Source: an uncultured Acidimicrobiaceae bacterium (GTDB taxonomy: Bacteria > Actinomycetota > Acidimicrobiia > Acidimicrobiales > RAAP-2). Taken from it: a stretch of DNA of 64,000 bases. A model generated the notes under the pieces. That model saw nothing but the letters and a program-made list of their open reading frames with translations. It ran no database searches and had not been told where the DNA came from. A program made the position numbers and the translations under genes. This document shows, in pieces, positions 1 through 8,023 of this stretch. The stretch spans positions 1 to 64,000 of the forward strand of contig CALJTY010000015.1 in the NCBI GenBank assembly GCA_937975915.1, read 5' to 3'. Position 1 is the stretch's first letter. Each line of letters begins with the position of its first letter.

Positions 1-1
1 T

Positions 2-412
2 GAAAAACTTGAGTTAACGCTGGCTGACGTTGCTGAGCGATTTACGCAACGTGTTATTCCTCGCACTGCTCGCTCGGCGCAACTTCTGTTACGAGATGCA
101 CAGATAGTTGCCCTTGATGGGAGCCGACTAACTATTGCGCTTCCGTCAGAGGAAATGCGCTCAAATACTGAGCACATTGCTCAAGGACTCCGTAGTGCAA
201 TGGACCATGAGTTCAAAACAACTTTCCAGATTGACTGGATTGTTGATGCGAATGCTGCCAAATCAGTGCCAGCGGCTGAACCAGTTGTTGAAAAGAAAAA
301 AGTTGAAGCAACTCCAGATGAATACGAACCAACAGGTGACGCAGTTGTTGTTGATTCAGTACCCGGCCATCTCATCAGCGAGATGTTTCCAGGTGCTGAG
401 GAGATTTCGTGA
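2..412 (+). CDS. dnaX: DNA polymerase III subunit gamma/tau, C-terminal part (truncated by window edge)
   Basis: An open frame enters from the left edge and ends at the TGA at 410-412, giving 136 visible residues without a start. The visible part reads as an alpha-helical segment (ERFTQRVIPRTARSAQLLL, then a short beta-rich stretch ending FQIDWIVD) followed by a low-complexity charged tail, matching the domain after the AAA+ core in actinobacterial clamp-loader subunits. Gamma/tau loads the sliding clamp at the replication fork. The stop overlaps the recR start as GTGA, and dnaX-recR is a classic gene pair, which supports the call. The ATPase motifs lie outside the window, so identity rests on the C-terminal pattern and synteny. 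Confidence 0.8.
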   Translation, partial: EKLELTLADVAERFTQRVIPRTARSAQLLLRDAQIVALDGSRLTIALPSEEMRSNTEHIAQGLRSAMDHEFKTTFQIDWIVDANAAKSVPAAEPVVEKKKVEATPDEYEPTGDAVVVDSVPGHLISEMFPGAEEIS

Positions 413-1011
413 ATTACCCTCCCGCTCTGCAGTCAGTTGTTGATGAGTTAGGTAGGTTCCCAGGTGTTGGTCCTAAATCTGCACAGCGCATTGCATTTTG
501 GATGATGCGCCAACCAGCAGAAGACGTCGCCAGGCTTTCAAGAGCACTCGATGAAATGAAAACAAAACTTTCATTCTGTGAACGTTGTTGCAACATTGCT
601 GAAACTGGCGGACTCTGTGAAGTGTGCAGTGATGACCGCCGAGATCAAACAGTTATTTGTGTTGTTGAAAGCCCACCCGATGTAGTTGCAGTTGAGCGCT
701 CGGGTGCATTTCGCGGAACGTACCACGTGCTCCACGGTGTTCTTAATCCTCTTGAAGGTGTTTCTCCAGATCGACTTCGTATTCAAGAACTCGTGCGCCG
801 ACTCAATGAACCGGTGAAGGAAGTCATCTTGTGCTTCAACTCAAATGTTGAGGGCGAGGCGACTGCGATGTACTTGAGTCGCTTGCTACAGCTACCGGGA
901 TTAGTTGTGTCTCAACCCGCCAGTGGACTGCCAGTAGGTGGCGACTTGGAGTTTGCAGACGACATCACCCTCGGCCGCGCTATTGATGGGCGTCGAATTC
1001 TTAAAGACTAG
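409..1011 (+). CDS. recR: Recombination mediator protein RecR
   Basis: A 200-residue protein of the usual RecR length. It has a helix-hairpin-helix near residues 8-30 (FPGVGPKSAQRIAF), a four-cysteine zinc finger (C57, C60, C70, C73) and a Toprim domain (VICVVESPPDVVAVERSG onward). RecR works with RecF/RecO to load RecA on gapped single-stranded DNA in the cytoplasm. The GTG start at 409 overlaps the dnaX stop, implying translational coupling; SD-like GAGGAG lies just upstream inside dnaX. The 3' end overlaps the stop of the convergent uppP by 4 bp (CTAG at 1008-1011). Confidence 0.97.
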   Translation: MNYPPALQSVVDELGRFPGVGPKSAQRIAFWMMRQPAEDVARLSRALDEMKTKLSFCERCCNIAETGGLCEVCSDDRRDQTVICVVESPPDVVAVERSGAFRGTYHVLHGVLNPLEGVSPDRLRIQELVRRLNEPVKEVILCFNSNVEGEATAMYLSRLLQLPGLVVSQPASGLPVGGDLEFADDITLGRAIDGRRILKD

Positions 1012-1928
1012 GCAAAGCGAATAACGCAGAGCAGTCCAACGATGATGCAGTACACCCCGAATGGGACAAGGTTTTTTGAAGAGAACCACTTAGTTAAGAA
1101 CTTGACTGAGAAGTATGAAGCAACAAATGCGAAAATCGCACCAACGAGTGTTTGCATTCGAACGCCATCGCCAAGATGGCCCATCAAAGATGGCAGCTTG
1201 TAGAGACCAGCACCGAGAATGACTGGTGTTGCGAGCAAGAATGAGAATGTCGCAGCGTCTTCATGGGTGAGATCACCAAGGAGTCCAGCACCAATGGTGA
1301 CACCACTTCGTGAAATTCCCGCGAACAGTGCCAAGACCTGTGCTGAGCCAATTGCAATTGCACTTCTTGCACTTAGATTGTCTAATTTCCGCATCTGAAC
1401 ATGCTTGCCGCGAGTGCGCATCAGTCGCTCAATGGCGATAAAAATTATTCCGTTAAGGGTAAGGAAGATTGCAGCAGCGAGTGGCTTCGCAAAAAGTACG
1501 CGCAATTCTTTTTCGAGAAGTATTCCAGCGATTCCTACTGGAATACTGCCCACCATGAGAATGAAAAGTCGACGGTAGTTTCTGTCTACTTGTTCATCAT
1601 TGATGTGCCACAACGTAGCTACGCCGTTTGAACGAACTTTCTTTAACTGGCGACCGAGCCCCATAAAGAGGGTGAACCAGGTGGCGCGGAAGTACACGAG
1701 TAATCCCAGTGCCGTCCCGACGTGGAGGCCAACCAAAAAGGTCAGAAAAAATTCTTGTTGACGCCCTTGGTCGCTGACCAAGTTGTGCCAGCCAAAGAGT
1801 GCCGGCAGAAGAACGCCGTGCCCGAGACTGGAAATAGGGAAGAGTTCTGTGACCCCTTGGAGTATCCCCATGAAGATTGCTTGGAAGTATGAAAGTGTGG
1901 GGGCAAGAACCAAATGTGCAGTTGTCAT
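1008..1928 (-). CDS. uppP: Undecaprenyl-diphosphatase (BacA/UppP family)
   Basis: A 306-residue polytopic membrane protein. Both family signatures are present: QGVTELFPISSLGH near residues 24-37 and GISRSGVTIGAG in the second half, carrying the catalytic Glu, Ser and Arg residues known for the family. It dephosphorylates undecaprenyl pyrophosphate to recycle the lipid carrier for peptidoglycan and other envelope polymers, and can confer bacitracin tolerance. The ATG at 1928 has no Shine-Dalgarno; TAGCGT (1935-1940) sits six bases upstream, predicting a leaderless mRNA. The gene is divergent from sixA, with only 32 bp between starts, and its stop interlocks with that of recR. Confidence 0.96.
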   Translation of the reverse strand: MTTAHLVLAPTLSYFQAIFMGILQGVTELFPISSLGHGVLLPALFGWHNLVSDQGRQQEFFLTFLVGLHVGTALGLLVYFRATWFTLFMGLGRQLKKVRSNGVATLWHINDEQVDRNYRRLFILMVGSIPVGIAGILLEKELRVLFAKPLAAAIFLTLNGIIFIAIERLMRTRGKHVQMRKLDNLSARSAIAIGSAQVLALFAGISRSGVTIGAGLLGDLTHEDAATFSFLLATPVILGAGLYKLPSLMGHLGDGVRMQTLVGAIFAFVASYFSVKFLTKWFSSKNLVPFGVYCIIVGLLCVIRFA

Positions 1929-1960
1929 GCCTCAACGCTAAACCACGTAAGACTTAGAAA
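1929..1960. promoter_or_regulatory. Divergent leaderless promoter region, uppP / sixA
   Basis: On the minus strand TAGCGT (1935-1940) is followed by six bases and the uppP ATG. On the plus strand TAAGAC (1948-1953) is seven bases before the sixA ATG. Neither start has a Shine-Dalgarno. A -10 element this close to the start codon places the predicted transcription start at the start codon itself. The minus-strand element fits TANNNT; the plus-strand one deviates at the last base. Confidence 0.5.
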
Positions 1961-2473
1961 ATGCGTTATGTAACTGTCGTCCGCCATTGCGAGTCTTCAC
2001 CTGCAAAAACAGGAGAGAGCGACTACGAGCGTGTCCTCAGCAACAGAGGACAAGAGCAAGCACAGCAACTGAGGTCTTGGGCATTAGACCCCCTGGGTCT
2101 TGGCAAGTATGGCCCCACAACCGCGCTCGTTAGTTCCGCAGCTAGAACCCGCGAAACATTCAGGCGAGCATTTGAAGAAACTTCTTTCGTAATGACTGCG
2201 AATTTCTCAGAACTGATTTATAACGGCAAGCGCAATGTCTCCGCAGAAGATCTATTAATTGATCTGGCCGCAATTGATCCAGTCGTTACTTCACTTCTAC
2301 TCGTCGCACACAACCCAAGTGTTCACGAACTTGTCTTTAGCCTCGCCAAAGATCTCCCCGATGCGTTGAAAGGGGAATACCCACTCGGTGGTGCTTTTGT
2401 CTTAGCGATTCCAGACGATGAACAAATTGGACTCGCCCAGTACGAACTGGTCGATAGTTTTATCCCTGATTAA
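1961..2473 (+). CDS. sixA: SixA-type histidine phosphatase family protein
   Basis: A 170-residue single-domain member of the histidine phosphatase (phosphoglycerate mutase-like) superfamily. The phospho-accepting motif appears as RHCES at residues 8-12, where RHG or RHA is usual, and the second catalytic histidine lies in LLVAHNPSVHEL. Length and layout fit SixA proteins, which dephosphorylate phosphohistidine on signalling or phosphotransferase proteins; the real substrate here is unknown. The ATG at 1961 is chosen because the RHC motif follows after the usual 7-8 residues. The stop overlaps that of the convergent thiolase by 4 bp (TTAA at 2470-2473). Confidence 0.85.
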   Translation: MRYVTVVRHCESSPAKTGESDYERVLSNRGQEQAQQLRSWALDPLGLGKYGPTTALVSSAARTRETFRRAFEETSFVMTANFSELIYNGKRNVSAEDLLIDLAAIDPVVTSLLLVAHNPSVHELVFSLAKDLPDALKGEYPLGGAFVLAIPDDEQIGLAQYELVDSFIPD

Positions 2474-3648
2474 AGAGAGCGAAGAATCGCGGCGTCGCCT
2501 TGTCCGCCACCACCACAGAGTGAAACAGCAGCGGTTCCGCCACCACGTCGCTTCAGTTCAAGTAGCGCAGTAAGAGCAACACGTGTTCCAGACATTCCAA
2601 CTGGGTGGCCAAGGGCGATTGCTCCACCGTTCACGTTGATCTTGTTCTCGTCGATGCCGAGTTCGTCGGCTGAAGACAGTCCAACAGCTGCGAACGCTTC
2701 GTTGATTTCGAAGAGGTCAATACCCTTAACGTCGATGCCCGCCTTGGCGGCTGCCTTCGCGATTGCGCGCGCTGGCTGGTTAAGAAGTGATGCGTCAGGT
2801 CCAGCAACTTGTCCGTAGCTAATAATTTCTCCAATAGGAGTTAGCCCGAGTTGTGCGCAGCGCTCGGCTGACATAACAATCACCGCGGCTCCACCGTCAG
2901 AAATCTGTGAAGCATTTCCAGCAGTAATGGTTCCTTCTTTGTCGAATGCTGGGCGAAGTGAGCTGAGTGATTCAAATGTTGTTTCAGCTCGCACACCTTC
3001 ATCGGTGTCAACAAGAACTGGGTCGCCCTTGCGCTGTGGAATAGAAACGCCAACAATTTCTTCAGCAAACTTTCCAGATGCGATTGCAGCAGCGGCGAGT
3101 GCGTGACTACGAGCTGAGAATTCATCTTGGCGTGCACGGGTGATGCGTCCGTTGTTGTAACGCTCGGTTCCAAGTCCCATTGCACAGTCATCAAAGGCGC
3201 AGGTAAGTCCGTCGAACATCATTGAGTCAATAACTTTTTGGTCACCAATTCGATATCCTGCGCGGGCACCTGGAAGAAGGTATGGCGCGTTGGTCATTGA
3301 TTCCATTCCACCGGCAACAACAATCTCTGCCTCACCTGCACGAATCATCATGTCAGCCATGTAGATGGTTTGAAGACCTGAAAGGCAAACCTTGTTAATA
3401 GTTGTTGCGTTAACGCTCATTGGGATGCCACCCTTCACTGCGGCTTGGCGTGCAGTGATTTGTCCTTGACCGGCACCAATTACTTGTCCCATGAGTACTG
3501 CGTCAACGAGTGTTGGATCAACACCTGCGCGCTCGAGTGCACTCTTGATTGCAAAACCACCAAGATCTTGTGCACTTAGTGTCGAAAAAACACCAGATAG
3601 TTTTCCAATGGCGGTACGGCTACCGGCGACGATCACACTGCGGGACAT
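2470..3648 (-). CDS. atoB: Acetyl-CoA acetyltransferase (biosynthetic-type thiolase)
   Basis: A 392-residue thiolase with all catalytic elements: nucleophilic Cys88 in NKVCLSGLQ, the NEAF motif, His348 in GGAIALGHPVGMSG and Cys378 in CGGGGQG. It condenses two acetyl-CoA to acetoacetyl-CoA, or runs the reverse reaction. Placed beside ccr, ecm and hbd it most likely supplies acetoacetyl-CoA as the first step of the ethylmalonyl-CoA pathway. Unlike most neighbours it has a proper Shine-Dalgarno (AAGGAG, five bases before ATG), so it has an untranslated leader. A beta-oxidation role cannot be excluded from sequence alone. Confidence 0.95.
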   Translation of the reverse strand: MSRSVIVAGSRTAIGKLSGVFSTLSAQDLGGFAIKSALERAGVDPTLVDAVLMGQVIGAGQGQITARQAAVKGGIPMSVNATTINKVCLSGLQTIYMADMMIRAGEAEIVVAGGMESMTNAPYLLPGARAGYRIGDQKVIDSMMFDGLTCAFDDCAMGLGTERYNNGRITRARQDEFSARSHALAAAAIASGKFAEEIVGVSIPQRKGDPVLVDTDEGVRAETTFESLSSLRPAFDKEGTITAGNASQISDGGAAVIVMSAERCAQLGLTPIGEIISYGQVAGPDASLLNQPARAIAKAAAKAGIDVKGIDLFEINEAFAAVGLSSADELGIDENKINVNGGAIALGHPVGMSGTRVALTALLELKRRGGGTAAVSLCGGGGQGDAAILRSL

Positions 3649-3698
3649 ATGAGCTCCTTCTAGAGATACATAAACGATAGACGTTTCTGCGACAGGGG

Positions 3699-4331
3699 TT
3701 ACCGAGGAGCAGTAAACAGCAAAACAATGGCCAAAGTCAGCAGACCAACCGCTGAAATCCCAGTCAGCCAGCGCCGCACGCGAGGCCTGGCCAAGATCAC
3801 GGATGCTTTATCGATCGCTGCGACAAGGCTGAAGTACCAAGTAGTAGAAACGATGGCCTGCACCGCCACGAGCACCATTATTCCCACACCCAGATTGAAG
3901 TTATTGGGAACAAAAAGTGGAATAAACGCCACAGCGAAAACAGCAGCCTTAACGTTCGTCAAATTTGTGAACAGTCCCAGTCGAAATGCTGCGAGTGAAT
4001 TTGTGCTCGCTTTGCCGTTGTAATCAAATTTTCCAAAATCGTTTCGAAGTTCGAACAAAGTTTGGATTGAGAGAAAACTCAAATAGGCAACACCAGTGAA
4101 CTTAAGAAGATTGAAAGCAAGGTGTGAGTGTGCGAACACAGTACTTAGCCCCACTGAGGAAAGTGCACCCCAAATGATGAGTCCTGTTGTGTTGCCTAGA
4201 ACTGAGAGATAGGCGCACCTAGATCCTCCAATGATTGTCTGGCGAAGAATCATCGCAACCCCTTGGCCTGGGACCATGGCAAGAAAAAGTGCCGTTAAGG
4301 CAAAGCCAGGGATTACTTGGAGAATCGACAT
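3699..4331 (-). CDS. LysE/RhtB-family amino-acid exporter
   Basis: A 210-residue inner-membrane protein with about six hydrophobic segments. The N-terminal stretch (PGFALTALFLAMVPGQG) matches the LysE/RhtB signature, with PGQG where PGPG/PGPN is usual. The family exports amino acids such as threonine, homoserine or lysine; the substrate cannot be told from sequence. It is transcribed away from ccr, and its ATG follows TAGGAT (4338-4343) by six bases with no Shine-Dalgarno, so it is predicted leaderless. It sits inside the carbon-assimilation cluster but has no evident role there. Confidence 0.87.
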   Translation of the reverse strand: MSILQVIPGFALTALFLAMVPGQGVAMILRQTIIGGSRCAYLSVLGNTTGLIIWGALSSVGLSTVFAHSHLAFNLLKFTGVAYLSFLSIQTLFELRNDFGKFDYNGKASTNSLAAFRLGLFTNLTNVKAAVFAVAFIPLFVPNNFNLGVGIMVLVAVQAIVSTTWYFSLVAAIDKASVILARPRVRRWLTGISAVGLLTLAIVLLFTAPR

Positions 4332-4337
4332 TGCAAA

Positions 4338-4401
4338 ATCCTACGCATAATTGAGCCTTGGACCAGTAGGGCTTCGACCTCTGCGCCACTATTCTTTTCC
4401 C
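4338..4401. promoter_or_regulatory. Divergent leaderless promoters, LysE-family gene / ccr
   Basis: Minus strand: TAGGAT (4338-4343), six bases, ATG of the exporter. Plus strand: TATTCT (4390-4395), six bases (TTTCCC), ATG of ccr at 4402. Both match TANNNT at the same distance, and neither gene has a Shine-Dalgarno. Confidence 0.6.
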
Positions 4402-5745
4402 ATGAGTGAAATCCTTGAAGCAGTTAGAGCTGGGGCATCAGGCGAGGTTCTTGCGGACACGCCACTTCCAGCAACCACCCGTGCAGTATTTGTTCGTCGT
4501 GACGAACAGAACATGTTCGACGGCATTGCTAGCAAAGACAAAGATCCACGTAAGAGTTTGCACGTTGGTGAAGTTCCACTTCCAGAGTTAGCACCTGATG
4601 AAGTTTTCATCGCAGTGATGGCATCTTCGATCAACTTCAACACAGTGTGGACAAGTATTTTTGAGCCGGTTTCAACGTTTGGTTTTCTTGACCGACTCGG
4701 AAAAGAATCAATTTGGGGTAAGCGCCACGCACTTGACTACCACGTTGTTGGATCAGATGCTTCTGGTGTAATCATCAGAAAAGGTTCTGCTGTCAGAAAC
4801 TGGAACATTGGTGATGAAGTAACTGTTCACTGCAACCACCTCGACGACCAAGACCCAAGTTCACATGACGACTCAATGCTTGCGAGCAACCAGCGAATTT
4901 GGGGCTTCGAAACAAACTTCGGTGGCCTTGCAGACATCTCTGCAGTGAAGGCCAATCAGCTGATGCCAAAGCCAACTCACTTGACCTGGGAAGAAGCGGC
5001 AGTGAATGCCCTGTGCAACTCAACCTCATATCGAATGCTGGTTTCACGTAACGGTGCTCCTGTAACTCAGGGTGAGAACGTACTCATCTGGGGAGCTTCT
5101 GGTGGTATTGGTTCATACGCTGTTCAGCACGTTCTGAATTCTGGTGGAACACCAATTGCGGTTGTGTCAAGCGAGAACAAAGTTCAGACAATGAAAGATC
5201 TTGGCTGTGAACACGTGATCAACCGTGCTGAAAAGGGCTACAAGTTCTGGAAGGATGAGCACACGCAAGATGAATCTGAATGGCGCCGCCTAGGAAAAGA
5301 CATTCGCGCACTTGTGGGAGCCGACCCTGACATTGTCTTTGAACACCCGGGCCGCTCAACCATGGGAGCCTCTGTCTTTGTAACGAAGCGCGCTGGAACG
5401 ATTGTTACCTGTGCTGCAACCAGTGGTTACATGATTGAGTATGACAACCGTCACTTGTGGATGAAGCTAAAGACCATCAAGGGTTCACACTTCTCTAACT
5501 ACCGTGAAGCCTGGGCGGCGAATCAGACAATCATGGATGGAAAGGTTGTTCCACCGCTTTCTGCTGTGTACCCACTTGAAGAAGTTGGCGAAGCCGCAAA
5601 CGATGTTCACCACAACCGTCACGAAGGAAAAATCGGTGTCCTCTGTGTTGCTGAACGTGAAGGACTCGGAATTTCGAATCCAGAACTCCGCGCCAAGGTT
5701 GGAGAAGACCGACTTACTATTTTCCGTCGACACGACAAGGACTAA
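4402..5745 (+). CDS. ccr: Crotonyl-CoA carboxylase/reductase
   Basis: A 447-residue zinc-independent MDR-family enzyme that reductively carboxylates crotonyl-CoA to ethylmalonyl-CoA with NADPH and CO2, the key step of the ethylmalonyl-CoA pathway. The four residues known to hold CO2 in the Kitasatospora enzyme (Asn81, Phe170, Glu171, His365) align with N80 (SSINFNTVW), F169 and E170 (WGFETNFGG) and H363 (KGSHFSNYREA), so true carboxylase activity is expected. The Rossmann motif is GASGGIGSYA near 231-240. I chose the ATG at 4402 over an in-frame TTG at 4351 because family proteins begin here and TATTCT lies six bases upstream. The epimerase gene follows after 2 bp. Confidence 0.97.
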   Translation: MSEILEAVRAGASGEVLADTPLPATTRAVFVRRDEQNMFDGIASKDKDPRKSLHVGEVPLPELAPDEVFIAVMASSINFNTVWTSIFEPVSTFGFLDRLGKESIWGKRHALDYHVVGSDASGVIIRKGSAVRNWNIGDEVTVHCNHLDDQDPSSHDDSMLASNQRIWGFETNFGGLADISAVKANQLMPKPTHLTWEEAAVNALCNSTSYRMLVSRNGAPVTQGENVLIWGASGGIGSYAVQHVLNSGGTPIAVVSSENKVQTMKDLGCEHVINRAEKGYKFWKDEHTQDESEWRRLGKDIRALVGADPDIVFEHPGRSTMGASVFVTKRAGTIVTCAATSGYMIEYDNRHLWMKLKTIKGSHFSNYREAWAANQTIMDGKVVPPLSAVYPLEEVGEAANDVHHNRHEGKIGVLCVAEREGLGISNPELRAKVGEDRLTIFRRHDKD

Positions 5746-5747
5746 TT

Positions 5748-6158
5748 GTGGAATCACTATTTATTGAAATCGATCACGTTGCTATTGCCGTGCATGACAT
5801 TGAAGCTGCAATTAAGTGGTACGAAGAAGTATTCGGTGCCACAGTCGAACACCGTGAAGACGTTACGTCTGACGGAGTGTATGAAGCACTCGTAAATGTT
5901 GCAGAGTCCTACATCCAGTTGCTAACGCCAACTCGCGAAGATTCACCAGTTGCTAAATACCTCGCAAAGAATGGTGAGGGGCTGCATCACATTGCGTACC
6001 GCGTCAACAACTGTGCTGAAGCACTCAATGCTGCAAAAGAGTCGGGTTGTCGCGTCATTGACGAGAAGCCTCGTCCCGGATCGAGAAATACAACAGTTGC
6101 ATTTATCCATCCGAAAACTTCATTTGGAACACTGATTGAACTTGTGGAAGTTAACTAG
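5748..6158 (+). CDS. mce: Methylmalonyl-CoA/ethylmalonyl-CoA epimerase
   Basis: A 136-residue vicinal-oxygen-chelate fold protein. Metal ligands expected for the family are visible: H10 (IDHVAIAV), Q57, H80 or H81 (GEGLHHIAYRV) and E131 (LIELVEV). It interconverts the 2R and 2S epimers of methylmalonyl-CoA, and in pathway-bearing organisms also of ethylmalonyl-CoA, feeding the B12 mutase. The GTG start at 5748 lies 2 bp after the ccr stop, so the two are surely co-transcribed, which favours a role on the ethylmalonyl-CoA produced by Ccr. Confidence 0.94.
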   Translation: MESLFIEIDHVAIAVHDIEAAIKWYEEVFGATVEHREDVTSDGVYEALVNVAESYIQLLTPTREDSPVAKYLAKNGEGLHHIAYRVNNCAEALNAAKESGCRVIDEKPRPGSRNTTVAFIHPKTSFGTLIELVEVN

Positions 6159-6290
6159 TTCTTTTCTGTACAGATTTAGAAAAGTAACTACTTCACGATA
6201 ATTAGTAATTGCCTTACAAATTCTTGGCTCTAGGGCCTCTAATTCTCGGAATCGTCATGGCACGCTCGATGTTAGGTAGCCTTGCTTCCT
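6159..6290 (+). promoter_or_regulatory. Upstream region of pccB with candidate -10 element
   Basis: A 132-base gap. TAGCCT at 6277-6282 is eight bases before the ATG at 6291, consistent with a short or absent leader for pccB. I see no convincing terminator for the ccr-mce unit in this gap and nothing else. Confidence 0.4.
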
Positions 6291-7847
6291 ATGGAACACT
6301 CAATGTCTGAACGTTTGGCTCAATTAGAAGCCCTGAAGTCTGAAGCCCGTCTAGCTGGTGGCGAAAAAGCAATTGAGCGGCACCGTGCCAAGGGCAAGAT
6401 GACTGCTCGTGATCGTATTGAGTATCTGCTCGATGAAGGCACATTCCAAGAACTCGACATGCTCAATCGCCACCATTCATCTGGCATGGGCCTTGAGGAT
6501 TCACGACCGCTAACCGACGGCGTTATCACTGGTTTTGGAAAAGTTGATGGACGAAAAGTCTGTGTCTACTCTCAGGACTTCACCGTATTTGGAGGTGCGC
6601 TCGGTGAGACGCATGGCGAAAAAATCCAAAAGATCATGGACCTTGCAATCTCAATGGGTCTTCCAATTGTTGGACTTAACGACGGAGCTGGCGCTCGAAT
6701 CCAAGAAGGAGTTGCGGGTCTTGATGCATACGGCGGAATTTTCTTCCGAAACGTAAAGGCATCAGGTGTTGTTCCTCAGATTTCTGTAATTCTCGGACCA
6801 TGCGCCGGTGGTGGTGTGTACTCACCAGCACTCACAGATTTCATCTTTATGGTTCGAGAAACCAGCCACATGTTCATTACTGGACCTGACGTTGTGAAGA
6901 CAGTGACTGGTGAAGAAGTAACGCTTGAAGAGCTCGGTGGTGCGATGACGCACGCAACCAAGTCTGGTGTTGCAAACTTCGTATTCCCCGACGAACAAAG
7001 TGTCTTGGATGAAGTTCGCTACCTGCTTTCTTTCCTTCCATCAAACAACATGGAAGAGGCCCCACGAATTCTTACCGGCGACCCAGCGGACCGACTCTGT
7101 GAAGATCTTCGAGACATTCTGCCAACTTCACCAAACGTGCCTTATGACATGAAAAAAGTCATTACGTCGGTTGTTGACAACGGCGACTACATGGAAGTCA
7201 GCGCCGCTTTCGCACCACAAATTACGTGCGGTTTCGCTCGCATTGACGGACACACTGTTGGTCTCGTTTCAAACCAGCCGCAGATTCTTGCTGGTGTGCT
7301 CGACATTGACTCAAGTGAAAAAGCTGCACGATTTGTGCGAACCTGTGACGCATTCAACATTCCATTGATTTCCTTCGTGGACGTTCCTGGATTCATGCCA
7401 GGTGTTGACCAGGAATACGGCGGCATTATTCGCCACGGTGCAAAGTTGCTCTACGCATTCTGTGAAGCAACAGTTCCTCGTATCTCTGTTGTAACCCGGA
7501 AGGCCTACGGTGGCGCTTATGTGGTTATGAACTCCAAGTCAATTGGTGCGGACCTTGCGTTTGCTTGGCCAACCGCGGAACTTGCTGTGATGGGATCTGC
7601 TGGTGCGGTTGAAATTGTTCACCGTCGTGACTTGGCGAATTCTGAGAACACTGATGAACTGCGCGCACAACTAGTTGATGACTACGAAGAGCGTTACGCA
7701 AACCCGTACATTGCTGCAGCACGTGGATTTATTGATGACGTAATTGACCCAGCTGAAACTCGCATAATTCTCGCTCGCTCGCTCGACCTACTTCGTGGCA
7801 AGCGTGAAGACTTGCCAAAGCGCAAACACGGAAACGTTCCTCTGTGA
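6291..7847 (+). CDS. pccB: Acyl-CoA carboxylase, carboxyltransferase beta subunit (PccB/AccD type)
   Basis: A 518-residue biotin-dependent carboxyltransferase with two crotonase-like halves. The oxyanion-hole glycines are seen at GPCAGGGVYSPALTDF (about 169-184) and RKAYGGAYVVMNS (403-415). It transfers CO2 from carboxybiotin to an acyl-CoA, making methylmalonyl-CoA from propionyl-CoA and/or malonyl-CoA from acetyl-CoA. Residue V411 falls at the specificity position that is Asp422 in S. coelicolor PccB and Ile in AccB, so strict propionyl-CoA preference is uncertain. The start at 6291 is taken over a TTG at 6282 and an ATG at 6303. The biotin carboxylase alpha subunit is not in the window. 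The stop overlaps the next small gene as GTGA. Confidence 0.94.
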   Translation: MEHSMSERLAQLEALKSEARLAGGEKAIERHRAKGKMTARDRIEYLLDEGTFQELDMLNRHHSSGMGLEDSRPLTDGVITGFGKVDGRKVCVYSQDFTVFGGALGETHGEKIQKIMDLAISMGLPIVGLNDGAGARIQEGVAGLDAYGGIFFRNVKASGVVPQISVILGPCAGGGVYSPALTDFIFMVRETSHMFITGPDVVKTVTGEEVTLEELGGAMTHATKSGVANFVFPDEQSVLDEVRYLLSFLPSNNMEEAPRILTGDPADRLCEDLRDILPTSPNVPYDMKKVITSVVDNGDYMEVSAAFAPQITCGFARIDGHTVGLVSNQPQILAGVLDIDSSEKAARFVRTCDAFNIPLISFVDVPGFMPGVDQEYGGIIRHGAKLLYAFCEATVPRISVVTRKAYGGAYVVMNSKSIGADLAFAWPTAELAVMGSAGAVEIVHRRDLANSENTDELRAQLVDDYEERYANPYIAAARGFIDDVIDPAETRIILARSLDLLRGKREDLPKRKHGNVPL

Positions 7848-8023
7848 GCCACAGTCTCGCTCCACGACCAGAGTTGTCTCCAGAAGATGTTGCAGCCGTT
7901 ATTGCTGCAGTACAAAATCACTTTGCTCAGCGAGCCGAGGGCATCCCAGACGACGTACCAGTTTGGCGATTTTCAGGTCGGTGGTTTGGAACTCAAACCC
8001 TTACGAATAGACGCTCTCTGTAA
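7844..8023 (+). CDS. Small acyl-CoA carboxylase epsilon-like subunit
   Basis: A 59-residue frame beginning with GTG that overlaps the pccB stop (GTGA) and ends at TAA 8021-8023, directly abutting the convergent ecm stop. The translation carries LSPEDVAAVIAAVQ then VWRFSGRWFG, resembling the helix plus terminal Trp/Arg segment of actinobacterial acyl-CoA carboxylase epsilon subunits (AccE/PccE). Those small proteins stabilise the alpha-beta carboxylase complex. Position straight after the beta subunit and translational coupling support this. The family is poorly conserved, so the assignment rests on pattern plus context. Confidence 0.68.
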   Translation: MSHSLAPRPELSPEDVAAVIAAVQNHFAQRAEGIPDDVPVWRFSGRWFGTQTLTNRRSL

